This document shows, piece by piece, positions 1 to 10,697 of a stretch of 64,000 bases of DNA. Location of the stretch: positions 4,825,510 through 4,889,509 of the forward strand of contig NC_052351.1 of assembly GCF_009727055.1 (NCBI RefSeq). Reading direction: 5' to 3'. This DNA is from Benincasa hispida (Eukaryota > Streptophyta > Magnoliopsida > Cucurbitales > Cucurbitaceae). The translations under genes were made by a program, and so were the position numbers. The notes under the pieces are model-generated. The model was not told the DNA's origin and did no database searches. It worked only from the letters and a program-made list of their open reading frames with translations. Each line of letters begins with the position of its first letter. The stretch's first letter is position 1.

Positions 1-39
1 GAAGAAGATGACGAAGAAAACGTAAATAGAGCAATTTAA
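1..39 (+). pseudogene. C-terminal tail of CACTA TNP2-type transposase frame (partial)
   Basis: Frame 1 reads an acidic tail, EEDDEENVNRAI, followed by TAA at 37-39. The inverted copy at 51,366-51,480 has the matching tail directly after a DUF4216-type domain, which identifies this short piece as the end of the CACTA transposase polypeptide. The rest of the gene lies upstream of the window. Only 12 codons are visible here, so the call rests on the paralogous copy. Confidence 0.6.
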
Positions 40-187
40 TTCTATTTTTTTTTTTGTCTATTGTTTATGTTAGGTAATCTCTTTTTAACTTTATAATGTA
101 TGATCTCTTATTTCTTAAACAATACTCAATTTTTATTATCTTATTTATCTTATTTTTTTTCCAACAGATTTTTTATTTGTGTAAAGG

Positions 188-2433
188 ATGAAAAAAGTAA
201 GAAGCGGATTCAACAACAATAATAGTATAGATAGTCACGAGAATACTACGATTGCATCTACATCTAACCAAATAGTTGAAGATCAACAATCTTCAACAAA
301 ATTTAAAGTTGGTTTAGAAGCTTCATCATCGTTTACGGGAGAAATTAAATCAACTAATAGTCATGAAAAATTTCTTAATAGAGGTAACATGTTTTTTTAT
401 AATAATATATTTGTTTTTGATTTGTTAATAACTTACTTTCTTTTCTTTCTTTTTACTTTGGAATCTTCTTTTGGAGTAAGAAAAGTACGTGGTCCCACAT
501 ATAATCTCAAACTAGTTAAACTACCTCATGGGATTAGATTTGAAGTATCATGGAAGAAGAAACGACCCGTTGGAGATAATACTGATATCTTTAAAAGTCA
601 ATGCACTATCTTAGCTAGACAAGTCAACTTTACTCCTTTACAAGTAAAAAGTTGGAGAGATATTGATAAAGCAACAAAAAGGAAACTATTTGAGCTTACA
701 CTGGTATGTGGAAAAATAATAATTTTTTTTCTTTAATTTACTTCCTACATAATTAGATTACAACTACCATTTTTTTTTTGCAGGAACGATTTAAAGTTGA
801 AGGTCATGAGGCTTCAATATTACTTCAAATTCACCAATCTTATAATAATTGGAGAGACAGTTTAAAGAAAAAAAATGGTTGTATAAATATGATAGAGTTG
901 CAGAGGCTTTAAATATTTCACCAGGAATTACAAGAAAAGATGTATAATATCTTTCAAAGTTGTGGAAGTCAACTGAATATCAGGTTGTATTCTAATATAT
1001 TTTTCTTGTACATAAAAAAAAATGTACTTATTGTTATTTTTATTTTTTTATCGATGCTCATATTCTACTTTTGAAATACAGGAGATATGTGAAAGGAACC
1101 AAAAGAACCGTTCTAAATGAATGTATATCACACATGTGGTTCACAGAATATACAACAAAGAGTTGAAAAAGAGGTAATTAGATGAAAAATTACATCAACT
1201 TCTTTTAATTTAGTCAAATTATCTAATATATAATATTTTCACTTAAATAGGTTCGAGTCACTAACAAAGAATTGAGTCGAATTAGAATTTGGGAGCTAAC
1301 TCACTTGAGCAATAATGGATTGGCTGTGAATGAAACTACAAAGGAGAAAATGGTAAGTACAAAATAATGGATAGATATGATGTTATTGGTTAGAGTTTGA
1401 GTAAAGATCATTAATTTATCATCTTTGTTGCTCTGTTCTAGAAATGGTTGATTTAAAGAAGTCTTTAACTTATCCCCTCAAAATTCTTAGACTATTGTCT
1501 GATGAGCTATAGAATATATCTTGTTCAAGCAAAGTCGTATCTATAGAAAACTCATATCATTGTCCTACGATATTTAACATTGTGAAGTATGGATATTTCA
1601 AACTAGTAATTTCCAAGTTTTCAACTTGTAGACTAAACAAAAATTATAGTTAGTTTAGACTATAGTGTCATTTTAGAGTTCAATATTAGGAATTGGATCA
1701 AACTGATGCAGTCTAAGATCTTTCTATATTATAGAGGTTTAAAACTTCTCCATGGTCTTATTTGTTTTACTTCTTTCCCTTTTCTTTCTCTACTTCTTAG
1801 GAAAATTGCTCGTTATTTAATTTTTTGGTTTCAATTTTTCTTATGCTCTTCTAAAAAATCTAACATTCCATAGATTTTCGATGCAATTTAGATCAATAAA
1901 AGGAAAGAAATGAAAATGGAATTCCTAGAATTTGGTGAATCTGAAATGGGTTTCAAAGACATGTGTTTGTTTGTTGTATAGATTTCAATCTATCAAATAT
2001 TATGGTTCTAACAAAGGCATGTGTTTGTTTGTTGTAAACATTTGAATTTATATGTGTTGGTTTTGAATTATAATATGTGAATTTGTATTTTTAGTCGAAA
2101 CTTAAATCATATGCTTCTCAAGTGATTGATGGTACACTTGACATGAACAAGGATGAGATTTTCGTACGAGTATTTGGATCAGAGAAACACGGGCATATTC
2201 GTGGTTATGGAGTAGGTGTTACTCCTTCTGAGTTGTTTGAATCATCGTCTACTATAAGTGATCTTGAGCGTCGTCTTAACGAGTCCAAACAACGACTTCA
2301 AGAATCTGAACGACAAAGAAAAGAATCTGAACAACAAAGAGAGGTTGAGGTAGAAGCACTTAGACATCAAATAAGCGAATTAGAAAATCGTTTTGAGGAT
2401 AGATTTCAAAAAAATGATGGCAGAGATGTGTAA
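188..2433 (+). pseudogene. CACTA second gene (Transposase_24 / Ptta-En-Spm family), multi-exon, decayed
   Basis: In CACTA elements this gene encodes a DNA-binding partner of the transposase that recognises subterminal repeats (family knowledge). The spliced reading has a low-complexity N-terminus (188-383), then VRGPTYNLKLVKL and the Transposase_24-like core up to about 701. Exons with visible GT/AG borders follow near 783-985, 1,081-1,172, 1,251-1,352 and 2,098-2,433. The last exon encodes SKLKSYASQVIDGT, GYGVGVTPSELF and a heptad-rich coiled coil, ending at TAA 2,431-2,433. Damage includes two extra A bases in the run near 867-874 relative to the inverted copy and a stop codon near 942 shared by both copies. 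The 738-bp intron before the last exon is AT-rich. The family assignment is confident; the exon borders are my reading. Confidence 0.7.
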
Positions 2434-2572
2434 AAAATTTATTTCTAGTTGATCAATTGTAGTTTGATGCTATGGAATTTCGATAGCCTGTTGGTGTACT
2501 TTTATGACATATAAGTTTCCTTCCATCCATGTTATTGTCTATTTTTTCTATTCTATTCTTATACTTTATAAT

Positions 2573-3030
2573 TCATGGTACTACATGTAGATGAATTAGT
2601 AAAAACAACATTCCGAGGTTTGTCAATAAATGTGCTAAAAGGTTTTGTAAGAGAATTTTCGAAGGATATACAATTGTTGATAAATAAATTTTTATGAAGG
2701 TTTTAAAAATTTTGAAAATAACATGATAAGCCTTTAAAAATAATGAAAACCTTTGAAAAAGACTACTTGATAATAGATAATTATCGATAAATAATTTGAC
2801 AATTATCGAAGATATATAACCTTTGAAAAATAATAATTTTCGAAAGTTAATCAACCTTTGAAAAATAATATTTTTCGAAGGTTAGTAAACCTTTGAAAAA
2901 GTTTTTTCGACGGGATCTATTTCAACAATTTTCAAAGGTTGAGATAACCTTTGGAAAAAATGTATCGAAGGTCTATTAAATGTTTTTTTGAAGGTTTTGA
3001 CCTTCGAAAAAGGTCAATTTTCTTGTAGTG
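2573..3030 (+). repeat. CACTA subterminal repeat array and terminal inverted repeat
   Basis: The motif ACCTTTGAAAA or its reverse complement recurs about every 30-60 bp, often as back-to-back palindromes (for example 2,815-2,905). The segment ends in TCTTGTAGTG at 3,021-3,030. An equivalent inverted array is at 48,955-49,400. Such arrays are the usual binding sites for the second CACTA protein. An open frame on the minus strand here is a by-product of the repeats. Confidence 0.75.
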
Positions 3031-4599
3031 AAAGTATCGACAAAAATAGGGTTGTGAAATTGTGGACCAGATACACGAGGGATCCACGATTTCCTAGCCA
3101 CATGTCAAGCATGCTACATTCACCAGGATATCGTGGACCAGATCTAGGATTTCCTTGGTCCTATATCCTACCTGTCACACCCCGCACCAGATTATCTTCC
3201 TAACCTGGACGGAATGGTGACTACAACAGTTATCAACCCTTTTGCTGGCAGTTACTACCTATCTTACCTGTTAAAGATTGCTCAAAACCCTAAATGCATT
3301 CAAATTAACTCAGAACTTAACACATTTACATTACAGGGTTTCGCAGTATTATTCACATATGAATATTACGACTTAGTGAGCCCCATCTAGAATACTAGTC
3401 ACTAGTCAGACACATGTGTACTAGCTAATACCGATCTTCAATTATGCTTCCTTTAACCTATTTCTTTGAATGGCAGAGCAGCAGCAGAAAAGTCTTCTGG
3501 GAACTGACCGCTACCTGGAAAAGAAAAACATTCAAAAACATGAGGTAGAATTCCAGTGAGTGACTTAATAAAAATATAAATCTCATGCTTAAAACCTTAA
3601 GCTTGCAAACACAATGCTAAAACTAAAGTATACTAAGCAAACGTGTACATAAAAACCTTTAAAACCATTGTATCTGAAACCTGAATCTTAGTTGAGAATG
3701 AACATTCACTGCTCTAATTCCCAACGTCAAGCCATGGCCAGATGAAACCTCTACCTCGACCTGTTCACATTAAACTATGGCAAGAAGAGATCCCTACATC
3801 GATCTCTTTAAATATTCCGATGGCATCTCAAGCAACATCCTTAAGACATAAACGTTGATAACAACTCTTATATATCAATAATTATCATTACATCTTAGTT
3901 GAGAACGAGCATACACCGCTCTAGCTCCCAACATCTATTATCGGCTAAGAGACCCATATTTCGGTCTCTTATTCATACCTGCCTACATACACATGGAGTT
4001 TCCTATGTACCGTCAACACCTTAAGTACATTTATTCAGATACCTTCTCTACCAGTATCCCTACTCATTATGTTTAGAAATACCAACACATGTACCTTGGC
4101 AACCTTAGGTATTTAAAACTTAGTACGTCAAGCTTCATTCAACCTTAGCTTTAACCTTAACGCATGCTTCATATTTTGTGAAATAAGTTGGCTTAAAACA
4201 TATTGAACTAGCTTGTAAAACCACTAATCATGCGTTAGACATGGAAAACATACTTGGAAAACTCATACATTGGTAACCATCAAGCGTTGATAAACATTCA
4301 TAAGCATTAGAAATTTCAAACTATCCTTCTAGTCTAGAAGAATATATGACTGCCTTTATCCTTAGTTGAGAGTGAACTAATAGTTCTAACCCTCAACGTC
4401 AACCTTAGTCGGGGAGAACTCGTTTGCTCAATCCCTCGACATCGTATTACCTACGTGCACGTGGTTATAATTGAGTACCATCGTACTTTATGTACCTGAC
4501 TAGGATACCTTCTCATTGTCCTTCAGTATCCTCAGGTAATTCTGCTCAGATACCTTCTCAAACGTTCTTCAATATCGAGCTGCTAATATACATTCTTAT

Positions 4600-5095
4600 A
4601 TGTCCTTCGGTATCAATTTTGCCAGATACTTTCTAAAAATCCTTCGGTATCAAATTGGCCAGGTATTTTCTCAAATGTCTTTCGGTACCAAATTGGTTAG
4701 ATACCTTCTCGACGTCTTTCGGTATCAAATTGGCCGGATACCTTCTCAAAAGTCCTTCGGTATCAAATTGGCCAGGTACCTTCTTAAGTGTCCTTTCAGT
4801 ACCAAATTGGTTAGATACCTTCTCAACGTCTTTCGGTATCAAATTGTCCGGATACCTTCTCAAAAGTCCTTCGGTATCAAATTGGCCAGGTATCTTCTCA
4901 AGTGTCCTTCGGTACCAAATTGGTTGATACCTTCTCAACATCTTTCGGTATCAAATTGGCCGGATACCTTCTCAAAAGTCCTTTGGTATCAAATTGGCCA
5001 GGTACCTTCTCGAATGTCCTTCGGTACCTCGTTTTAAGTAAAACTAGTCATGAACATTTAGTTGAAAGGATACCTTCTCATTGTCCTTCAGTATC
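4600..5095 (+). repeat. minisatellite in LTR (~36-39 bp unit)
   Basis: About a dozen imperfect copies of a unit containing GGTATCAAATTGGCC and ATACCTTCTCAAA alternate in two subtypes (GGCCAGG and GGTTAGA), giving a higher-order period of about 75 bp. Shorter versions occur at the same place in other LTRs of this window (19,140-19,280; 59,290-59,430). The overlapping long open frames in three reading frames here are artefacts of the repeat period. Confidence 0.85.
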
Positions 5096-5479
5096 CGTCA
5101 CGTAACTAGTCACAACATTCAGTTGAACACTAAAGATTAGTGCTCAAATCATCATTCTAATTCATCCATCATACTAGTTTATCATAAAAATGAAGTTACT
5201 TAAACATGCTGAAAGCATTTGGAAAAGATAACATATTTAAATCATATCAATTCCATGGAAAACATGCTTTACATAGCATGAGAGACAGTTCCACAGTTAC
5301 GTTGCTTGGCACTTCATTTATACACTTAGCATGAGAATAACTTTAAAGAAATCATAATTTCTAAATTATTAAAAACATTAATTCATCACATAGTCACTCA
5401 CAGCTTGTTGGCCTCTTAATGGGTTACATGCTTCTCCTAGCTCTTCTTGGCACAGACGGCTCTACTGGTGAGATTCCCA

Positions 5480-5770
5480 TGAGTCACACCAGCGAGATCC
5501 CCTAGAGCAACACCAGCAAGATCACCATGGGCGATACCAGCGAGATCACCTTGATCACCTTGAGCGATACTAGCGAGATCACCTTGAGCGATACCAATGA
5601 GATCACCATGAGCGATACCAGTGAGATCTCATTACCAGCGACACCAGTACTCAGCCACCAACGATACCTGCCCAATTTCTAGCGAGATTCCCCTCTAGAG
5701 CGACATCCTCTTCATAATTTTTAGCGAGATCTCCTTCATTAGTGAGATCCTTTTCAAATATTCTCGCTAT
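5480..5770 (+). repeat. tandem repeat GCGAGATCACC/GAGCGATACCA (~24-27 bp unit)
   Basis: Roughly ten imperfect copies of a unit built from AGCGAGATCACC and GAGCGATACCAG lie in the solo LTR. The counterpart in the opposite orientation is at 37,340-37,630 in the solo LTR of the other arm. No coding potential is suggested. Confidence 0.75.
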
Positions 5771-7564
5771 AATCTCCACTGTGAGCTGTTTGCTTGTTCT
5801 TCCTATGCAGCTGTCTGCTTATGCACATGTTCTCTGTTACAACTTTAAAAATTCATAACTCAAAATCCATACCTCTTTTGAAGAAACTTCCTTCTACAAA
5901 CATGTTTAGAATTGAGTTACTTTCTTACCTTAAAAGATCAGCCATAAATTTCTTATAGTTTGGCCTAGAGCTCCCAATCTTCACCTCGAGCCCTGATTAA
6001 CCCAAGATTCTGTCTCTTCTATAATTTCATCACTTTCCATTCTTTTTCTTCTGCCATCTTTCTCCGGCAAGACAACTTTGAAAATTAGATTCTCTCAGCT
6101 TTCATATGGCACTGATTTCACTAAATTTTCTCATGTAAATTGCTGAAACCAAACTTTCGAAATTCTTCTTCCTTTTAACCTTCCTGTCGCGTCCCAAATT
6201 CAAGGAGTAATCGCCACGTCAACTCATATTTAATGCCTCCAGCCTAAGCCAATAAGTGAGTTTCTTTATTTAATACGCTTTTCTTTTCCTTTCTTCTTAA
6301 TCTCTATAATTTGCATGGATTTTCACTTATATGATAATTAATATATCGTTCCTTTGGCGAAACATACTTGTTTAGGAACTTAGAATTCGGGGTTTACACT
6401 TAGCTACACAAGAACTTATTTCTTCTTGCTTCCATCCTTTCACCCTTCTAAAACATGGCTTCTTTTAGCTCATTAAGAGACATCTCATTACTTACTCTTA
6501 CTTAAAAAAAAAATAATAATATCAGGTTCGAGCTTTACACTACCCACCCTCTCTGATATGTTTCTTCCTCCCTTTCAACTCTCTTTCTTTCTTCCTCTCT
6601 CCCAACCCGACACGCCAGCCATCTCCCGTCGTCTGCCAGTCCGATGTGCTCTTTGTTGTCTGCCGTCTCCCCTATCGCCGTCGATCCTAGGTATTCTTTT
6701 GCAGTATATGCGATTATGCCTTGAATAACCATAGATCTAGTAGTTTGTTTAAATGTATGGATGAAAATCTAGAATTTTGAATTAGTTTTATTGAAAATTT
6801 GGAAGATCTAATGTGTGAAGTTTGTTTTCTCTAAGATTTAGTATTTTGTATACCGTTATATTGGATTTGAAATTTTATTCTTGAATTGTTTTACTTTTGA
6901 CTTGAAAATTTGGATTTTTTTTAATTTATTGTTGTAATTTAGGCTGATTTTGTTTTTGTGGTGTTGGATAGGGTTATAGTTTTAAATTGACTTTGTTATT
7001 GTAATTAGTTTTTGTTTATATTATTGGATGTTTTTATTGTAATTTGAAATTTTATTTTTGAATTGTTTAATTTTGTTTATATTTTTTTTACCTACAGATA
7101 AAAGAACTAATGAAATTACGTTTGATCTTGAGACACTAAATCCGTTAAATGTGTATGATATAAAAGAATAAGAACAAAAGCAAGTAAAGAAGAAAATTGT
7201 TAATGAAAGATTAAAAATAACAATCTAAATCGAAAAACAATAAAAAATAAATAAAAATACGGAAATCGTGGACATCGTCCACAAGTTTGGTCCAAGTCAT
7301 ACGCTGACATGGATACCACGCAGTAATCATGTACTGGGTACATGATTTTGCTAACCTATTTTTATCAATATTTCTCTCTTCTATCTTACTTTTGTATTTT
7401 CCTTCCTATGTACCCTACTTTTGTCATTACTCTTAAAAACTACATTATTCTTTAACTTAACCCTAAACTAAATTTTAATAAATAATTATTTGATTGTAAA
7501 ATAATCATAATAATAGGTAATCAATTATTATCAATAAAAATAAATTTTTGTACTAATTAAATTT

Positions 7565-7913
7565 TATTATGAATATTATCATAATAAATAGTTGCTCATT
7601 GTTTAGTGTCCTAAAAGCCATGTGTCACCCTTTATATTGTTCATGTGCCTTGTAGTTATTCATACTTGGTATTCATGTAAGTCCACATTCTACTTGTCAC
7701 TTTGCCTATGGTATTTGGTAGATCTTAAAATCACACACCCATTGCTAAAAAATCCACTTTAACTTCCAGTAAATCTTCTATTATCTAATTTTATAATTTT
7801 AGTTATTTTGTGATAGTTATTTTTTATTTTATATTATATTTTGATTTATTATTATTATTATATTGTATTTTTTCCATATCTGTGTTCCTGTTGTGCTCCT
7901 CAATTTCACAACA
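7565..7913 (+). repeat. copia 5' LTR (left arm)
   Basis: The LTR runs from TATTATGAATATT to CAATTTCACAACA and matches 15,049-15,396 along its length, including the CATGTGCCTTGTAGTTATTC block and the ATT/TTA-rich tail. The termini form an imperfect inverted pair (TATTATGA against the reverse complement TGTTGTGA). I do not see an initiator-Met tRNA primer site directly downstream. Confidence 0.8.
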
Positions 7914-10697
7914 GATTATCAACACGAGCTCCTGTCGTTTTCTCCATTAAAGGTAGGTCCTAAAGTTATGTCGGTGTTTCCTCTTCGTTATAATTAATAA
8001 ATTTAATGTTTTTTTTTGTATATTCAATATCTATTATTTTTAATATAAATACAATATATTTTTTTATAATATTGCCATGACAAATCTTACAAAATTAGAA
8101 TTCGCAGCCCTTTACGTTAATGGTAATAATTATTTTGCAAGGGTGTTTGATGCCAAAATTCACCTGGATGTTATAAACTTGGCTGAAACAATTAAAGAAT
8201 GAAATACGACATCTGACACAATGGATTAAAAATGGACTATATTACAATAAAAGATTTCCTTATTTTGTGAAAAATTTTGAAAGAAAGATATGATCATAAA
8301 AAGACAGTCATTCTTCCTAAAGCTCATTATGAGTGGATGCATTTGAGGCTACAAGATTTTAAATTAGTAAGTGATTACAATTCCACATTATTTAAAATCA
8401 GTTCAAAATTGTTGTTATGCGGAGAAAAAATTATTGGTGCTGATATGTTAAAGAAGAAATTTTCTATGTTTCATGTCTCAAATATGCTCTTGTATGAGCA
8501 ATATCGAGAGAAGGGTTTTAAATAATATTTTGAATTAATTTCATGTCTTCTCGTGGGCAAAAAAAATAATGAGTTATTGATTAAAAATCATGAATCTCGA
8601 CTAACCTGAACGACAGCATTCCCTGAAGTGAATGCTATGAATTTTAATAATAATTGTGGTCAAGATCGTGGTCATGGTCACGGTTAAGGTCTGACCATGG
8701 TAGAGGAAGAAATAATTATTATTTTCGTGGTAGTCGTTTTAATCATTAAAATTTAAAAAGAACCACATAAAATGATGACCACAAAGGACAAGCTTCACAA
8801 GATAAGAGCTCAAAAAGTGTTGAAAATAAATGCTTCCGATGCAGAATGACTGGCCATTGGTCACGTACATGTCGTATGTCAAAAAACTTAGTTGACCTCT
8901 ATCAAGCCTCCCTGAAGGAAAAAGGGAAAAATGTGAAATCAAATTGTGCATATCAGGATAATAATATATTTGACCCAACCCATATGACAAATTTGGATGT
9001 GGTGGACTTCTGTGAATCTCTTGAAGAGATGATTGGCGCAAGTGATGGAACATCAAGTGTTTCTTTTGATTTTGAGAATATCTGGACTTAATGTTAATAT
9101 TTTCTTTTGTCTATCTTCATTTCTTTTAGTAACTTTTGTATATTTAGCGTTGTTTTTCTCATTGTAATTATTTTCTTTTAATGGAAAAACATTGATCATT
9201 TTCATATGTTGAGTGTTTCAAAAACGAGCAAAGAAGATTTTTGTCTGGCAGACAGTGCAATTACACATATAATACTTACAAATAAAAAATACTTTTTCAA
9301 ATTAACAATGCTGAAAGCAAAAGTAAATACAATATCATGTTCTGTAAACTTTATCGATGGTTTTGGAAAAGCAAATATTATTTTGCCTAGAGGAACAAAA
9401 TTTACAATTGACAATGTATTGTTCTCTAGTCAATCAAAGAGAAATCTTCTAAGTTTTAAAGATATACGTTGCAATAGTTATCATATTGAGACTAATAGTA
9501 AGAATAATGTGGAATATCTGAATATCATATCCACTGTTTCAAATGAAAAATGTATATTGGAAGAGTTGAATGCTTTATCTTCCGGATTGTCTTATACTCA
9601 TATACAAGTAATTGAAACATATTCAACCATGAACCTCAAGTTTATGAATCCGGACATATTTACAATTTGGCATGACCGATTGGGTCATCTAAGATCTATA
9701 ATGATGAGGAGAGTTATTAAGAATTCAAATAGATACCAATTGAAGAACCAGAAGATTCTTCAATGTAAGAAATTATCATGTGATGCTTGCTCTCAAGGAA
9801 AATTGATAATTAGACTATCACCAGTTAAAGTGGGGACTGAATCACCTGCATTTTTAGAACGAATTGATGGTGATATATGTGAACCCATTAACCCACCAAG
9901 TGGACCATTTAGATATTTTATGGTATTAATAGATGCATCTAGTAGATGGTCACACATGTGTCTATTATCAAGTTGAAATCTTGCATTTACAAAATTATTT
10001 ACTCAAATAATTAAGTTAAGAGCACAATTTGTTGATTATACAATTAAGACCATTTGTCTTGATAATGCTGGTGAATTTACATCCCAAGCTTTTGATAATT
10101 ATTATATGCCAATTGGGATAAGGATTGAACATCTTGTAGCTTATGTTCATACACAAAATGGTTTAGCAGAATCATTTATAAAACCATTACTTATGATAGC
10201 TGAGCTTCCTTCATATGTATGGGGACATGCTCTTTTGCATGCAGTGTCACTTGTACGCATTAGGCCAGTAGCTTATCATAAGTACTCGTCATTACAAGTA
10301 GCTTATAGGCATGAGTCAAATATTTTCCATCTGAGAATTTTTGGGTGTACAATATATGTACCAATTGCCCCACCACAACAGACTAAGATGGGTCCTCAAA
10401 GGACGTTAGGAATATATGTTGGGTATGATTTCCCATCAATTATTAAATATCTTGAACCCCTGACGGGTGATGTATTTACTGCACGATTTGCTAATTGTCA
10501 TTTTAATGAGATAAATTGTCCAACATTGGGGGGAGAAGTTAAGAAATTGGAAAAATAAATTATATGGAATTCTTGTTATTGTCTCATATAGATCCCCATA
10601 AATATCAAAGTGAACTTGAAGTTCAAAAAATAATTCAGTTGCAAAATATAGTAAATCAATTACTAGATGCATTTATAGACGCAAAGAAAGTAACTAT

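Larger units (their letters stand above)
1..3030 (+). mobile_element. CACTA (En/Spm-like) transposon, 3' part, cut by window start
   Basis: This is the downstream part of a CACTA DNA transposon. It holds the tail of its TNP2-type transposase frame (1-39), its second gene (188-2,433) and a terminal region ending in CTTGTAGTG at 3,030, the inverse of the classic CACTACAAG terminus. Between 2,600 and 3,010 many copies of a motif like ACCTTCGAAAA occur in both orientations, as expected for subterminal transposase-binding repeats. The same segment is present inverted at 48,955-51,400. The other terminus lies outside the window. The element is decayed and unlikely to be autonomous. Confidence 0.85.
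3173..6539 (+). mobile_element. solo LTR, gypsy-type TGTCACACC family, with 5-bp TSD
   Basis: The sequence begins TGTCACACCCCGCACC and ends GAGCTTTACA. It is flanked on both sides by CTACC (3,168-3,172 and 6,540-6,544). There is no internal coding region. The inverted arm carries the unoccupied site at 48,813-48,817 with a single CTACC equivalent, so this is an insertion and not ancestral sequence. At 3.37 kb it is long because of two internal tandem-repeat blocks (about 4,608-5,090 and 5,480-5,770). It belongs to the same broad family as the LTRs at 36,605-39,237 and 58,584-61,193. Confidence 0.9.
3034..7370. mobile_element. candidate ~1-kb terminal-inverted-repeat element, split by a solo LTR
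   Basis: The left end (about GTATCGACAAAAATAGGGTT, 3,034-3,053) and the reverse complement of the right end (about TATTGATAAAAATAGGTTAG, ending near 7,370) are similar for at least 35 bp, with weaker similarity further in, including a shared CATGTCA word. The segment is cut by the solo LTR at 3,173-6,539; without it the element is about 0.97 kb. The inverted arm has the same unit uninterrupted at 47,972-48,951. No transposase is encoded. Long degenerate TIRs suggest a non-autonomous Mutator-like element, but no 9-bp target duplication is visible, because one end abuts the CACTA terminus. Confidence 0.4.

Noticed and set aside
4600..5037. Long open frames encoding repeated RYQIG/SFGTKL peptides on both strands
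   Set aside because: The frames follow the 36-39 bp repeat period of the LTR minisatellite; several frames are open at once and there is no known domain.
6535..6732. Small conserved protein gene (also 48,625-48,891)
   Set aside because: The frame is shared by the two arms because they are duplicates; there is no recognisable domain, no upstream signal and the composition is low in complexity. It is kept only as a remark under the TIR element.
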